A stretch of 22,173 nt of DNA from Paramecium octaurelia (GCA_905182995.1 CAJJDP010000202.1:13365-35537); one strand, 5' to 3'; shown: positions 10,743 to 20,353, numbered from the stretch's first letter. Notes: a model not told the origin generated them from the letters alone. A program made the numbers and translations.

Positions 10743-12056
10743 TTAACAACAAATATTTGTCAGTAGGCTTTCAAACAGAGCATAATTATTGTAGATGACA
10801 GAAAGCCATCAAATCATCTGCAATTTTTATCTTTCAGAGTTAGAATTTTCATCACTTTTTGTATAGAATCCAATGCTGATACCCAAAGTGCTTATGATGT
10901 AGCTACTTCTCTATCAAATAATTGACTATGTGCTAAACAACGTTACAAGATTTTAACCTCAGTATTAAATACCAAAGATGATAAAGAAGTATAAATCATT
11001 TATCTAAAGTTGAACTTTCTCAACGTTATAAGAAATGAAAATCTAGCTTAAAAAGATTAAATTAACTTGTAATTTTATAGATCCAAAAAAGCAGGTTAGC
11101 TCATAAAAGTCCACTTAAGCCGGAAAGTACCCTAGAGCTGCTCCTGGACAAACTAGAGAAGGGATTAATGATCTCCCGTTGAAATGGAGTCTCTTCCCAT
11201 TAATTTAGAGACTTCGCGAGGTTACTTCGATTGGACAATTCTAAAGAGCAAACTAAACCCAATCTAAGTCGTCAAAGCTAGTTCTTTGGGATAGATGAAT
11301 TAGCCTAGATATTTAAGAGGAAGAGGAACGGTGACTCCAACTGAAAAATGATGCAGTTAACAGAAGAATGTTGACGTAAGAGCTTCCTATTGGGAGAATT
11401 GGATAAGTTGTAAAACCGTACAAGTACCTCAGAATGAATGTAAGAGATATGAGAAACTCAAGAGATAGATATGCGATAGAAAGTTTAAATAGGGAATAAA
11501 TAGTTTTTTTACAATTTAAAACCTTAAGGTTGCAGATTGTGGCCAATGTATTCTGGTCAGAATGCACCATACTATAATCAACATTGAAACCATTGTTGGG
11601 AAAAAAGGATGAATATCAAAGGAAGGTTCAATTATACAAGCCCCGTTTACAGTAAGGTTTACCTCAAGGCACTGAAGTATTTGGAATTGGCTGGGTGAGT
11701 GTTACATCGATATACCATGAGGATTGTTGAAAGAAGCAGATTAAAACTGGTTTAGCTCTGGTCTGAAACTTAACTTAAAAAAATTGATTGAAAGGTTGAG
11801 TCCTGATCGAGAAGTAAATATATGCTAAGCAGACTCCCACATATACCTCTTAGTGTCTCAGATAGGGAGCCATAGATTATTCGCAATCCTATATCCAAGT
11901 CATTTTCAGTTAATGATTTTTATTATTATTATTAAATAACATATATCAAAAAGGACTATTTGTGCCTTTATAAAATCTGAATTTGAGCTTATGCGTCATC
12001 ATTAGCAAAGAAGATTGGCTGGATTTAGAACTGAAAAATATTTTGCACTCAGTTGA
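10743..12056 (+). pseudogene. LINE reverse transcriptase relic with motifs A-D
   Basis: This region, visibly richer in G+C than its surroundings, encodes pieces of a LINE-type ORF2 in the ciliate code. Around 10790-10850 DDRKPSNHLQF resembles the S-D-H end of an APE-type endonuclease. A linker follows in frame 10926-11171 (KILTSVLNTKDDKEVQ). Frame 11034-11730 carries PLKWSLFPLIQRLREV, the W...PL-K region before motif A; a TGA at 11332-11334; NDAVNRRML at 11347 (motif A); GLPQG at 11656-11670 (motif B); and IYHEDC at 11710-11727, a changed YADD motif C. A frameshift then leads to frame 11731-12056 with NWFSSGLKLNLKK, resembling the motif D region. The span from PQG to Y-x-x-D is about 14 residues, much shorter than usual, suggesting an internal deletion. 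The element is inactive. Family placement is by motif order. Confidence 0.7.
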
Positions 12057-12383
12057 CAATAAATTGTGCCAGAGGTAATATCTATTTTATACAAATAGAA
12101 TTGGAACAAAATAAAAAATGTCGGTTGCTATTTTTACCATCTTAATCATAAAGTAGGAAGACTTTAAGTAGAATTAAATAATTACTCAGTGAAAAGACGT
12201 TGACTGAATACGTTCAAAAATCTAAACAATGTTGTTACAACACAAGTTAAATACATTTGAAAGGTGATAGAGCCATATCATTCTTTACTGGAAACTCTAC
12301 ACTAATTGGTGTAAAATAAACTGAGAGTTTGGGAAAGTGTTTGTTGTTATTGAATAAGCGGGCACGGAAGAAGGTTATGAACA
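12057..12383. other. No gene recognised
   Basis: About 330 bases following the LINE relic. Short ciliate-code frames exist (for example HIILYWKLYTNWCKIN near 12275-12325) and may be further LINE 3' sequence, but TGAs in all frames and the lack of motifs prevent an assignment. Confidence 0.4.
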
Positions 12384-13063
12384 ATGGGTTTGTTAAGAGA
12401 ATTCTTAGCTATGTAAGATGTTCTATCTCAAATTTCATCTATCTCTAGTTTAATCGAAGTTATTTTGTAAGGTATCGTCTTGTATTTTGAATTAAACAAA
12501 TAAGACAGGTTTTGTCTAGATCAACTTTAAGACAATATTTTTGCATTTCTTTCCAGATTATGAAATTAAAATTCCCATTTTAGTATTGTATTTATTGTTA
12601 TGAACTGAAGTATTTGAAATTACTACTATATGCAGCCAAACATCATTGGTTTTAATGGGAGATTGCACAATATCAATTCAGTAGCAGAAATGTCTTCATA
12701 TGATAATGTCTTTCTTGTTAAGATGGAATGCCTCTTCTTAAATAGGAGGCTATTACTACAGAAATAAAAATCAGACTTACTCCTGCAATTGTTTGAGTTT
12801 TTCAAATCAAACTTCCTATTCTTTTTCTGATGAATTAGTTAAACTGTTTGGTTATAAACAAGTGTTGCATATGATATGTTTGAAGAGATGATAAACAGTA
12901 ACCTGCAAATATACAAGTAAATTTAATTTACATAAAAAAAATTAAGTTCTATTCCACCATTAAGGATATTATGCTACTCGCATGTAGAACATTTCAGATG
13001 TCCATTTTATTCTAAATTCTTTGAAGAAATATGCATTCTGTTCTGAAATGTAACACTGTTCCA
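12384..13063 (+). pseudogene. Unidentified decayed protein-coding sequence
   Basis: Three protein-like pieces lie in a row. ATG 12384 to TGA 12561-12563 encodes 59 residues of regular helical composition (MGLLREFLAMQDVLSQISS... FCLDQLQDNIFAFLSRL). About 12635-12830 encodes NIIGFNGRLHNINSVAEM and MECLFLNRRLLLQKQ. About 12835-13060 encodes YDMFEEMINSNLQIYKQ followed by a Cys-containing stretch. The pieces are in different frames, separated by TGAs. They may be exons of one gene with unrecognised introns, or a frameshifted relic. The Leu-rich helices recall large helical scaffold proteins, but I cannot name a family. Confidence 0.35.
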
Positions 13064-13237
13064 AATTGTGTTATCGAAAGACATTGCTCACCAAAATCCT
13101 CTAAGTTCATGCAAGCATCGTTTTTCTGAGATGTAGTACATTCTTGGACATAATCAAGCAAATATCCATATTTATTTTTATATTAATTTGATATACAAGA
13201 ACCAGTCCTACGCTTTAGTACTTTAATTCAATTTGCA

Positions 13238-13283
13238 TCAAAAGAAACACCTGTTTACTCTCAAAAGAAACACCTGCTTACTC
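13238..13283 (+). repeat. Two tandem 23-base units
   Basis: TCAAAAGAAACACCTG[T/C]TTACTC occurs twice head to tail, at 13238-13260 and 13261-13283, with one mismatch. The same pair is seen at 14921-14966 in the second large copy. It is a simple local duplication. Confidence 0.9.
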
Positions 13284-13504
13284 TCATGAGGATACAAACT
13301 GTATGCATAAGATTACAAATCGCAGAAGATGCACAAATTAAGTTGGATATTCGTGGATAATGTATAAAGGATATCATTGATTTTAACCTGAATATAAAAA
13401 CAATAGCCATCTCGTCAGACTAGATTATGTCATTATTTGAGCATCAGTTTGAATTAGTAGATGATACTCATTGCCAATAAAATTTGAGAAACTGGAACAC
13501 AGTA

Positions 13505-14454
13505 TCATACCTGGTATAACTCGAATCTATGCTAATGTACGGACTCCTACAGTCTAGCAGAAAATATTATAATGCTTAAGTTTCGATTAGTTGTCTTAGG
13601 TAACTTATAGTTCATCTGCACACACAGAAAATATATATACTCTTAATAATAAATTTGAGTTGTGTAAAATTTACAGCTATAAATTTAATATAAGGTTATG
13701 TGTGCGAAGGACAGAGCTTACTGAAAAAGATTATCAAAAGCAGTAGACATACCAAGCATCCATTATTCTAACGTGATTTTTGAGAAAACTTAGGTTATAA
13801 AAAAAGATTAGCAATCACTTCAGTTTAGAAGGTCATCTCTATAATAGGGTGATATAGCCTCTAGCCTCTAAAAAGGTAGCCTTAATTTAGATGTAATATA
13901 TACACATGTATCTGATTTTTACAGCAATTAGTAAATAGTTTGCTACAGTCTCAAAATCTTCATTTAAGTAGACATGTGTAACAACTCTATATAGGTTAAA
14001 TCGCTCATCAGATGTTGAGTGACACAAATAGATGGAAAAAGTAATACTATCTTTGGGGCTAACAACTCTCAAAAATGTTTATAAAAGAGACATTAGTAGC
14101 GTTAATTATGGCTAGGTCACATGTCTTTTGATTATAACATTGAGAATAATATATCTATTGATAATGATTTTCGGCCCCTTAATATAAGGTGAGATTCGCT
14201 TTAAATATAAGAAATGTTTTATATTGCTCTTTAGTAAAGAATTGAGCAAAATCTGATAATTCAAAAAATAATGCTATTTAATTAATCCCTACTAGTTTGA
14301 CGCAAATAGATCTGGCCATGTAATTGATATAATCCTGGCATCGACCATATATAAGTGTTTATACTGAATAACAGTTCAAAAGAAATGTAAGTTGAATAAG
14401 TGATAAAATTAATGTAAGGTATAAAATAGTTTTTGGTGTTTGTTTTTATTTCAT
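13505..14454 (-). CDS. Predicted secreted or membrane protein, spliced, one frameshift
   Basis: ATG at 14454-14452 starts a clear signal peptide or N-terminal anchor (KTILYLTLILSLIQLTFLLN). The frame continues through GINQIALFFELSDFAQFF, a Cys-bearing segment (YSQCYNQKTCDLAIINAT) and NVSFINIF, and meets TGA at 14010-14008. From about 14060 the adjacent frame is more protein-like (SPKDSITFSIYLCHS, DERFNLYRVVTHVYLNEDF). It joins across a 35-base intron (13946-13912) to IHVYILHLNQGYLFRGQRLY, then across a 32-base intron (13752-13721) to ALSFAHITLYQIYSCKFY, ending at TGA 13507-13505. The intron joins support a real spliced gene. The step near 14060 is either a sequence error, an unseen intron or a disabling frameshift. 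I do not recognise the family; the signal peptide and Cys suggest an extracellular location. Confidence 0.5.
13721..13752 (-). other. 32-base intron
   Basis: On the minus strand GTATGTCTAC...TTTTTCAG has a GTATGT donor and CAG acceptor. Removal joins QNNGCL to QALSFAH in phase, in the signal-peptide gene at 13505-14454. The duplicate is at 15404-15435. Confidence 0.6.
13912..13946 (-). other. 35-base intron
   Basis: On the minus strand GTAGCAAAC...AAAATCAG. Splicing joins NEDFET to IHVYILHLNQG and restores the frame used downstream. At 35 bases it is at the upper end for Paramecium. The duplicate is at 15595-15629. Confidence 0.55.
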
Positions 14455-14746
14455 GTTTGCGAATATTTTTAATTTTAATAATATTTTAATTAGGTATGCA
14501 TATCTTTCTGTAGAATCTGTAGACGTAAATTTTTGAGCCATTGGTATTACGATAAATAGCATTGATTATTAAATCAGCAAACAATCATAATTGATTACAA
14601 ATCTACACATCATTTCAAATTAAGTTTAATTCTATCAGGGAGAGTTTTCTATTAAGACCAAATATTCTTCAATTTATTTGAAAAGACTTTATTTCAAAAA
14701 TGAATTTATTTATTTTTTTAAATTAAATTCCTTCAAAACTAATTGA

Positions 14747-14830
14747 GCATGTTCTACTTATTGCCACTACCAAAAAAGTAGAGGGTTATGTACAAAAACA
14801 AATTGTGGAGGTGCTTTGTAACTGCATGTA
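14747..14830 (+). pseudogene. Cys-rich surface-protein relic, 5' part (copy 1)
   Basis: The frame after a TGA at 14744-14746 reads ACSTYCHYQKSRGLCTKTNC and continues to the N at 14831. Close Cys spacing of this kind is characteristic of Paramecium immobilisation-type surface proteins. The remainder of the gene follows the second copy, from 16430. Confidence 0.4.
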
Positions 14831-14831
14831 N
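14831..14831. other. Single N, probable contig junction
   Basis: The second ambiguous base in the window, exactly between the two copies of the 1682-base repeat, mirroring the arrangement at 9357. Confidence 0.8.
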
Positions 14832-16513
14832 CATAATCAAGCAAATATCCATATTTATTTTTATATTAATTTGATATACAAGAACCAGTCCTACGCTTTA
14901 GTACTTTAATTCAATTTGCATCAAAAGAAACACCTGTTTACTCTCAAAAGAAACACCTGCTTACTCTCATGAGGATACAAACTGTATGCATAAGATTACA
15001 AATCGCAGAAGATGCACAAATTAAGTTGGATATTCGTGGATAATGTATAAAGGATATCATTGATTTTAACCTGAATATAAAAACAATAGCCATCTCGTCA
15101 GACTAGATTATGTCATTATTTGAGCATCAGTTTGAATTAGCAGATGATACTCATTGCCAATAAAATTTGAGAAACTGGAACACAGTATCATACCTGGTAT
15201 AACTCGAATCTATGCTAATGTACGGACTCCTACAGTCTAGCAGAAAATATTATAATGCTTAAGTTTCGATTAGTTGTCTTAGGTAACTTATAGTTCATCT
15301 GCACACACAGAAAATATATATACTCTTAATAATAAATTTGAGTTGTGTAAAATTTACAGCTATAAATTTAATATAAGGTTATGTGTGCGAAGGACAGAGC
15401 TTACTGAAAAAGATTATCAAAAGCAGTAGACATACCAAGCATCCATTATTCTAACGTGATTTTTGAGAAAACTTAGGTTATAAAAAAAGATTAGCAATCA
15501 CTTCAGTTTAGAAGGTCATCTCTATAATAGGGTGATATAGCCTCTAGCCTCTAAAAAGGTAGCCTTAATTTAGATGTAATATATACACATGTATCTGATT
15601 TTTACAGCAATTAGTAAATAGTTTGCTACAGTCTCAAAATCTTCATTTAAGTAGACATGTGTAACAACTCTATATAGGTTAAATCGCTCATCAGATGTTG
15701 AGTGACACAAATAGATGGAAAAAGTAATACTATCTTTGGGGCTAACAACTCTCAAAAATGTTTATAAAAGAGACACTAGTAGCGTTAATTATGGCTAGGT
15801 CACATGTCTTTTGATTATAACATTGAGAATAATATATCTATTGATAATGATTTTCGGCCCCTTAATATAAGGTGAGATTCGCTTTAAATATAAGAAATGT
15901 TTTATATTGCTCTTTAGTAAAGAATTGAGCAAAATCTGATAATTCAAAAAATAATGCTATTTAATTAATCCCTACTAGTTTGACGCAAATAGATCTGGCC
16001 ATGTAATTGATATAATCCTGGCATCGACCATATATAAGTGTTTATACTGAATAACAGTTCAAAAGAAATGTAAGTTGAATAAGTGATAAAATTAATGTAA
16101 GGTATAAAATAGTTTTTGGTGTTTGTTTTTATTTCATGTTTGCGAATATTTTTAATTTTAATAATATTTTAATTAGGTATGCATATCTTTCTGTAGAATC
16201 TGTAGACGTAAATTTTTGAGCCATTGGTATTACGATAAATAGCATTGATTATTAAATCAGCAAACAATCATAATTGATTACAAATCTACACATCATTTCA
16301 AATTAAGTTTAATTCTATCAGGGAGAGTTTTCTATTAAGACCAAATATTCTTCAATTTATTTGAAAAGACTTTATTTCAAAAATGAATTTATTTATTTTT
16401 TTAAATTAAATTCCTTCAAAACTAATTGAGCATGTTCTACTTATTGCCACTACCAAAAAAGTAGAGGGTTATGTACAAAAACAAATTGTGGAGGTGCTTT
16501 GTAACTGCATGTA
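14832..16513 (+). repeat. 1682-base direct repeat, copy 2
   Basis: Repeats 13149-14830 with two noted substitutions. It carries the second copy of the minus-strand signal-peptide gene (15188-16137) and runs without a break into the Cys-rich relic after 16513. One of the two substitutions (15776) would change an Asn codon to Ser in that gene. Confidence 0.95.
15188..16137 (-). CDS. Second copy of the predicted secreted protein gene
   Basis: The same structure as 13505-14454: ATG at 16137-16135, signal peptide, introns at 15595-15629 and 15404-15435, and end at 15188. The frameshift near the middle is present here too, so it is not a random error in one contig alone. The copy is most likely an assembly duplicate or the other allele, not a second gene. 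Confidence 0.4.
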
Positions 16514-17164
16514 CGACCAAGACCAATAGTTAGAAGGAGGAATGTTTTTGGTATGGCTAAGAATGTGTTGATAACATATGCGCATACGTTTTTTGTTATA
16601 AACAAAGCGAATACAAGTTAATAATCTTATTTGAAAATATATTATTACAGATATTGGATGCGCAGATTAAGCCTTTGTAAGGCTTCAACAATTATAGAGG
16701 ATTGTGATAATCAAAACTATTGCTTTCAGACATTAGGATGAAACTGTTTATAAAAATGAGGCTTGCGACAATCCTGTAGTTAATATATTGAAAATAATTA
16801 ATATATCAAGCAGATAAAATACATGACTAGGATTTAATCAATTCATCAGCTTCAAATAATACCCATGGCTTATATAGTGCCTTTTACAAGTACTACTACT
16901 TTTGGAGTGTGTAAACTTAAGTTGTATGTAGTAATGTATAAGATACTATTTGTAATATAGGGCATTCTTATAAAGGCAAATGCTATGAAAAACAATTAAT
17001 TAAAACTCAAGGATGATACCACTCATGCCTGAAGGCTATTGCTTTGGGAAGGTTGTTAAATTTAAAAAGAAAATGATAAATTTGGATTGATTGGGAAGGA
17101 TTGTGTCGATTAATCTTGTCTCGCTGCCTTATCTACTAATTTACTACAAGATTTGATGTATTGA
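16430..17164 (+). pseudogene. Cys-rich surface-antigen-like protein, frameshifted relic
   Basis: Plus-strand coding pieces with regularly placed Cys and Gln from TAA/TAG. They are ACSTYCHYQKSRGLCTKTNC (16430-16489); after a frame change ECFWYGQECVDNIC and YVFCYKQSEYK; a 34-base intron at 16617-16650; SLCKASTIIEDCDNQNYC to a TGA; KNEACDNPVVN in another frame; VVCSNVQDTICNIGHSYKGK (about 16915-16980); and FGLIGKDCVDQSCLAALS ending at TGA 17162-17164. The pattern C-x(5-9)-C with W/Y neighbours resembles GPI-anchored surface antigens of Paramecium, but the true proteins are far longer and I see no complete repeat. At least three frame changes make it non-functional unless more introns exist. Confidence 0.45.
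16617..16650 (+). other. 34-base putative intron
   Basis: GTTAATAATC...ATTATTACAG: GT donor and CAG acceptor. Splicing joins KQSEYK to YWMRRLSLCK in the Cys-rich relic. Confidence 0.4.
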
Positions 17165-17195
17165 TTAATATACAGTGGTATTATTGATAATGACT

Positions 17196-17222
17196 GAGCT
17201 AGTTTTATTGATATTCTAGCTC
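17196..17222. other. Short inverted repeat
   Basis: GAGCTAG and CTAGCTC are perfect 7-base inverted arms separated by 13 AT-rich bases, just after the Cys-rich relic ends. It could form a small hairpin; no function is evident and chance is possible. Confidence 0.4.
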
Positions 17223-17408
17223 TTACAATATAAGATAACTACAATGAAATTGTTGAAATTGATTAAAATAGATCTTTTAACATTTCAATATGCTAATAAA
17301 ATAAATTTCATGATTATGTTGAGATTAATTAATAACAAATCATAATTTATATATTTCTTTAACAATGTACAAGTGTTTAAATTCCTTATATTTTATATAT
17401 TTTTTTCA

Positions 17409-18125
17409 CTATTCATAAGCTAATTAATGAATTCAGTATAATATCGAAATAGAACAATAACAAATTGAAATTACTAAATAAGACTGTAGATCCCTCTCTA
17501 TTTGATTTATATCTTAAAATAAATGTAAAATCTAGCGAAGAAATTAATTTTTTGTTATATGATATTTCAGAAGAGATGCGAATGAATAAACTTATAGTTT
17601 ATTATATGGATATATGTTCATATATATAAAGACAGATTGGTTAAGTTTAGTAAGATGAATAAAATTTTGTACTTTAATCTCAAGCCGATATATTTAAAAT
17701 AAGAACCAACTTTTTATAACTCTTAAATAGAGTCGTATTGTAAATGTTTTTAAAGTGGAGATACATTTGGTATCAAATAATATTATTACTTTAAGGGTTA
17801 TTCAGAGAAGTTCGATTAGCTATTCATAAAAGTACAGGATTTAAAAAGACCTTGAAATGGTAAGAAAAGATAGAGTACCACAATTACTAAAAGTAGATGA
17901 GAAAAACATGATCTCAGAAGCCAATATCAAGAATTAGATTATCCTAACATATTTAAATTGTTTGGACTATTTTAGGATGAAAAATATTATTATCTAATAA
18001 CTGAGTAAGAGTTATAAGCATAATTAGATAATAAGAAGGACCTAAACTTTATAAATCTAATTATAGAAAGAAATTTAAAGATATAACTTTTACTTAAGTC
18101 TTAATCATGGTTTTCTATCTTCTGA
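17409..18125 (+). pseudogene. Protein kinase relic, calcium-dependent kinase type, N-terminal part
   Basis: A long frame (about 17409-17911) begins with an N-terminal region found ahead of ciliate kinase domains (SSEEINFLLYDISEEMRMNK, FVLQSQADIFKIRTNFLQ). It then reaches the kinase N-lobe: LLLQGLFREVRLAIHKSTG corresponds to the glycine loop (degenerate, glycines lost) and TLK to the ATP-binding Lys. A one-base slip near 17857 moves the reading to MVRKDRVPQLLKVDEKNM. A second near 17931 moves it to ELDYPNIFKLFGLFQDEKYY, YLITE, which matches the alpha-C to hinge segment of CDPK-like kinases. The frame ends at TGA 18123-18125. No HRD, DFG or EF-hand motifs follow. The kinase would phosphorylate Ser/Thr if whole, but this copy is frameshifted and truncated. 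Confidence 0.7.
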
Positions 18126-18947
18126 TATAACAAGCAGAAAAATTAAATTAAATTGAACTATTATAAAACACTGATTTGCATATTAACATATAAGTAAGCA
18201 AGTACTTAGTTAAGATAAAAGAATAATATAACTTAGAGGTGAATAACAATTTGATTATAAGCACTAGCATTTAATCTAGATAATGAGAATTATAATAAAT
18301 TATCTGGATTATGGAGATCTAGATTTGAAATGTATAGAAGGATTTTTACTTTCAATGATGAACTGGAATATCAGCTTAATTATATAAAATGATAACATAT
18401 TATGAATCATTCTTTTGAATGTGTTATGCCACAATTTTATCTTCTAAATTCTAATCATTTCATCATTTAGATTTTCAAACTACAAATATCGTTAAAAAGG
18501 ATTTTTAAGCTCATTAATTATTAATTATAAATGAGGGAATATATTGTTTTATCATTTTCAATTCTAAATTTGGTTAATATTTAATCACTTTATATATAGG
18601 CATAGTCACTTTCATCTACCTCCTTGAACACACTATTACCCATAACTTTAAGAAATTAAGCAATCCATAACAAGACTGAAAATAATTTAGAGTAGTGCGC
18701 TTAAATCGAAAGCCAATGAAATTATAATACTCAAATACTCAATTTGCAAATATATCAATAAATTATGCAAAAAATACATATATATTTCTAAATTTAGATC
18801 TATCATTTAAATAATTGATTTTAGAGTATTTTTCCAATAACTGAAAGCAACAATCATTGAAAATTAGATGTAATAATGCAATCTGTAATGAATGTGATAT
18901 TTTTAAAAAATAATACACATAGTAGGAGTTCATGAGCAGTTGTAAAT
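18126..18947. other. Mostly featureless AT-rich stretch
   Basis: About 820 bases after the kinase relic. One coding-like run on the plus strand (about 18250-18390) reads ALAFNLDNENYNKLSGLW and FEMYRRIFTFNDELEYQLN between TGAs and could be an exon fragment, family unknown. The rest shows no protein-like frame, repeat or RNA gene. Confidence 0.4.
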
Positions 18948-19397
18948 ATGGTAAATTTTTCTCGGTATATATTTACTGTTATAATGTTCTAATTGATCCT
19001 CCTTAGAAAATTTCCATAACCCAAATCACTGCTTAACTCTCCAAGCTTCTATTCATATGCAGAGACATCTTATAAAGAAGAATAAGTTAGATTTCATTTA
19101 TTTGTAACTGAACAGACCCCCTAATTCTGTTTAATTAGAGAGTTGCTTGCTAACGGCGTTTTCATTTTGTAATTTGCAAATCCACCTAATTTATTATAGC
19201 TTTATTATTCAATTTTTTCATAGTCTCCATATTTAGAGAATCTTGAATTGAATAGTTAGAAAAAAGAGGTTTATTATTTCTTGTTGAAAAGCTGTCAATT
19301 ATAAATTGAGCTATTAGAGGCTATTTATCATTTGATGACATTGCCCCTATAAGTAGCCCTGATTATATATTCTAGAAGGTTAAAAGAATTTACTTGA
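18948..19397 (+). CDS. Hypothetical protein, 149 residues, probably partial
   Basis: A ciliate-code frame from ATG 18948 to TGA 19395-19397 (149 residues) with balanced, protein-like composition: SFYSYAETSYKEEQVRFHLF, then QTPQFCLIRELLANGVFILQ, PYLENLELNSQKKEVYYFLL and LEAIYHLMTLPLQVALIIYS. After the TGA an adjacent frame continues as LKNLLEQLKLLRLQIHKF and HDPRNTYLIDALSKKYI to about 19530, so a single frameshift near 19385 probably separates two parts of one gene. The Leu-rich helical nature suggests a helical or leucine-rich repeat protein. I do not recognise it. Confidence 0.4.
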
Positions 19398-19876
19398 ATA
19401 ATTGAAATTACTCAGATTATAGATTCACAAATTTCAGACTCATGATCCAAGAAATACATATTTAATCGATGCATTATCAAAAAAATATATTTTTGTTAAA
19501 TCCGAATATATGATTAGGATAAACCTAATTTGAGTAACCTGTTTATGTAAGGATGGATGATACTATTTTCTTTGTTTGGAGGTACAATATACAGGATATT
19601 CTAATGATTGATTATGAAAGACTAAATCAGATAATAGTAGTCCTAGCGTATCCAGTGATATTGAAATCTGCTTTTTTTATTTATATTTCTTTCCTTGCTC
19701 ACACTCATGCACTGCAAGTGTCAAAGCTCTTTGATTGTACATTTTGAATTTGACTGCAACAAAACCATTCAATTTTTCATGTATTTGCTCTGAAGGATCA
19801 AATAATTTTAACATCGTGCATCAAAGTTAAATACTAATAATTATAAAGGTACCATCACTTCATTTATATAAAAATT
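19398..19876. other. Fragmented coding-like stretch
   Basis: This contains the frameshifted continuation of the previous entry to about 19530. A run with an ATG at 19553 follows (MDDTIFFVWRYNIQDILMID, stop TGA 19745-19747), with an alternative frame showing KSDNSSPSVSSDIEIC. I cannot decide which frame, if any, is used, and no family is recognised. Confidence 0.3.
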
Positions 19877-20218
19877 ATGATAAATGTTAGTGTTTTCATA
19901 TTCTGTAGATAATAATTAAGATCTATGTATTTAAGAACAGGTTAAAATAATGAAGATTTCATATGCAAAGACTTTTAATTCCCATGTGAACATTGTGTAT
20001 GCTCCAATAAAAAAAAAATTTATAAAAGTCTAAGATTAATTAAGCTAATAGCCTGATACCTGTGCATGCTAGCCAGAATTTGTGGATAATAAATTTAATT
20101 TTGAGTTCCTTGCCAGACCTAAGGCTAATTCATGATCCAAGAGAATTCTATTTTGGAATCCTTACTAATTGCTAAATATTAACTAATTTATTTCTAAAAA
20201 CTTCACTTCAATAATTAT
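19877..20218 (+). pseudogene. Cys-containing hypothetical protein with poly-A frameshift
   Basis: ATG 19877 opens MINVSVFIFCRQQL... and then CKDFQFPCEHCVCSN. At a run of about ten A (near 20010) the reading must shift one base to continue as KVQDQLSQQPDTCACQPEF and NKFNFEFLARPK. A further change gives LPDLRLIHDPREFYFGILTN, ending at TGA near 20218. The homopolymer is a likely site for either a real slippage mutation or a sequencing error. The Cys-x-x-Cys clusters suggest a metal-binding or disulphide-rich part. The HDPR motif also occurs in the fragment near 19450, so the two may be related. Confidence 0.35.
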
Positions 20219-20353
20219 GAATTTTTCCTACTATAATAAATACTATGATGAAATATTTCTAATATTTTCCTTTGGGCTTGACTCTATATAATAGGGCATT
20301 ATTAATCCTAACTTTATTAATAACCTTACTTGAGTTCTGTTTAAATTTATTGA

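Larger units (their letters stand above)
13149..14830 (+). repeat. 1682-base direct repeat, copy 1
   Basis: The sequence from CATAATCAAGCAAATATCC to ...GTAACTGCATGTA recurs at 14832-16513 with an offset of 1683. Two substitutions were noticed: T at 13458 against C at 15141, and T at 14093 against C at 15776. The copy ends directly before the N at 14831. It contains the whole minus-strand signal-peptide gene and the start of the plus-strand Cys-rich relic. Confidence 0.95.

Noticed and set aside
11313..11570. Minus-strand 85-codon frame
   Set aside because: It is antisense to the reverse transcriptase relic, whose plus-strand motifs (NDAVNR, GLPQG) give the better explanation.
13887..14072. 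61-codon minus-strand frame as a complete small gene (and its copy at 15570-15755)
   Set aside because: It is an internal piece of the larger spliced signal-peptide gene; the apparent stop is TAA, a Gln codon here, and lies within a probable intron.
14285..14303. 19-base GTA...TAG intron on the minus strand that would repair the phase of the signal-peptide gene
   Set aside because: It would replace a well-formed, Cys-bearing sequence with a poorer one; the length is also at the extreme low end.
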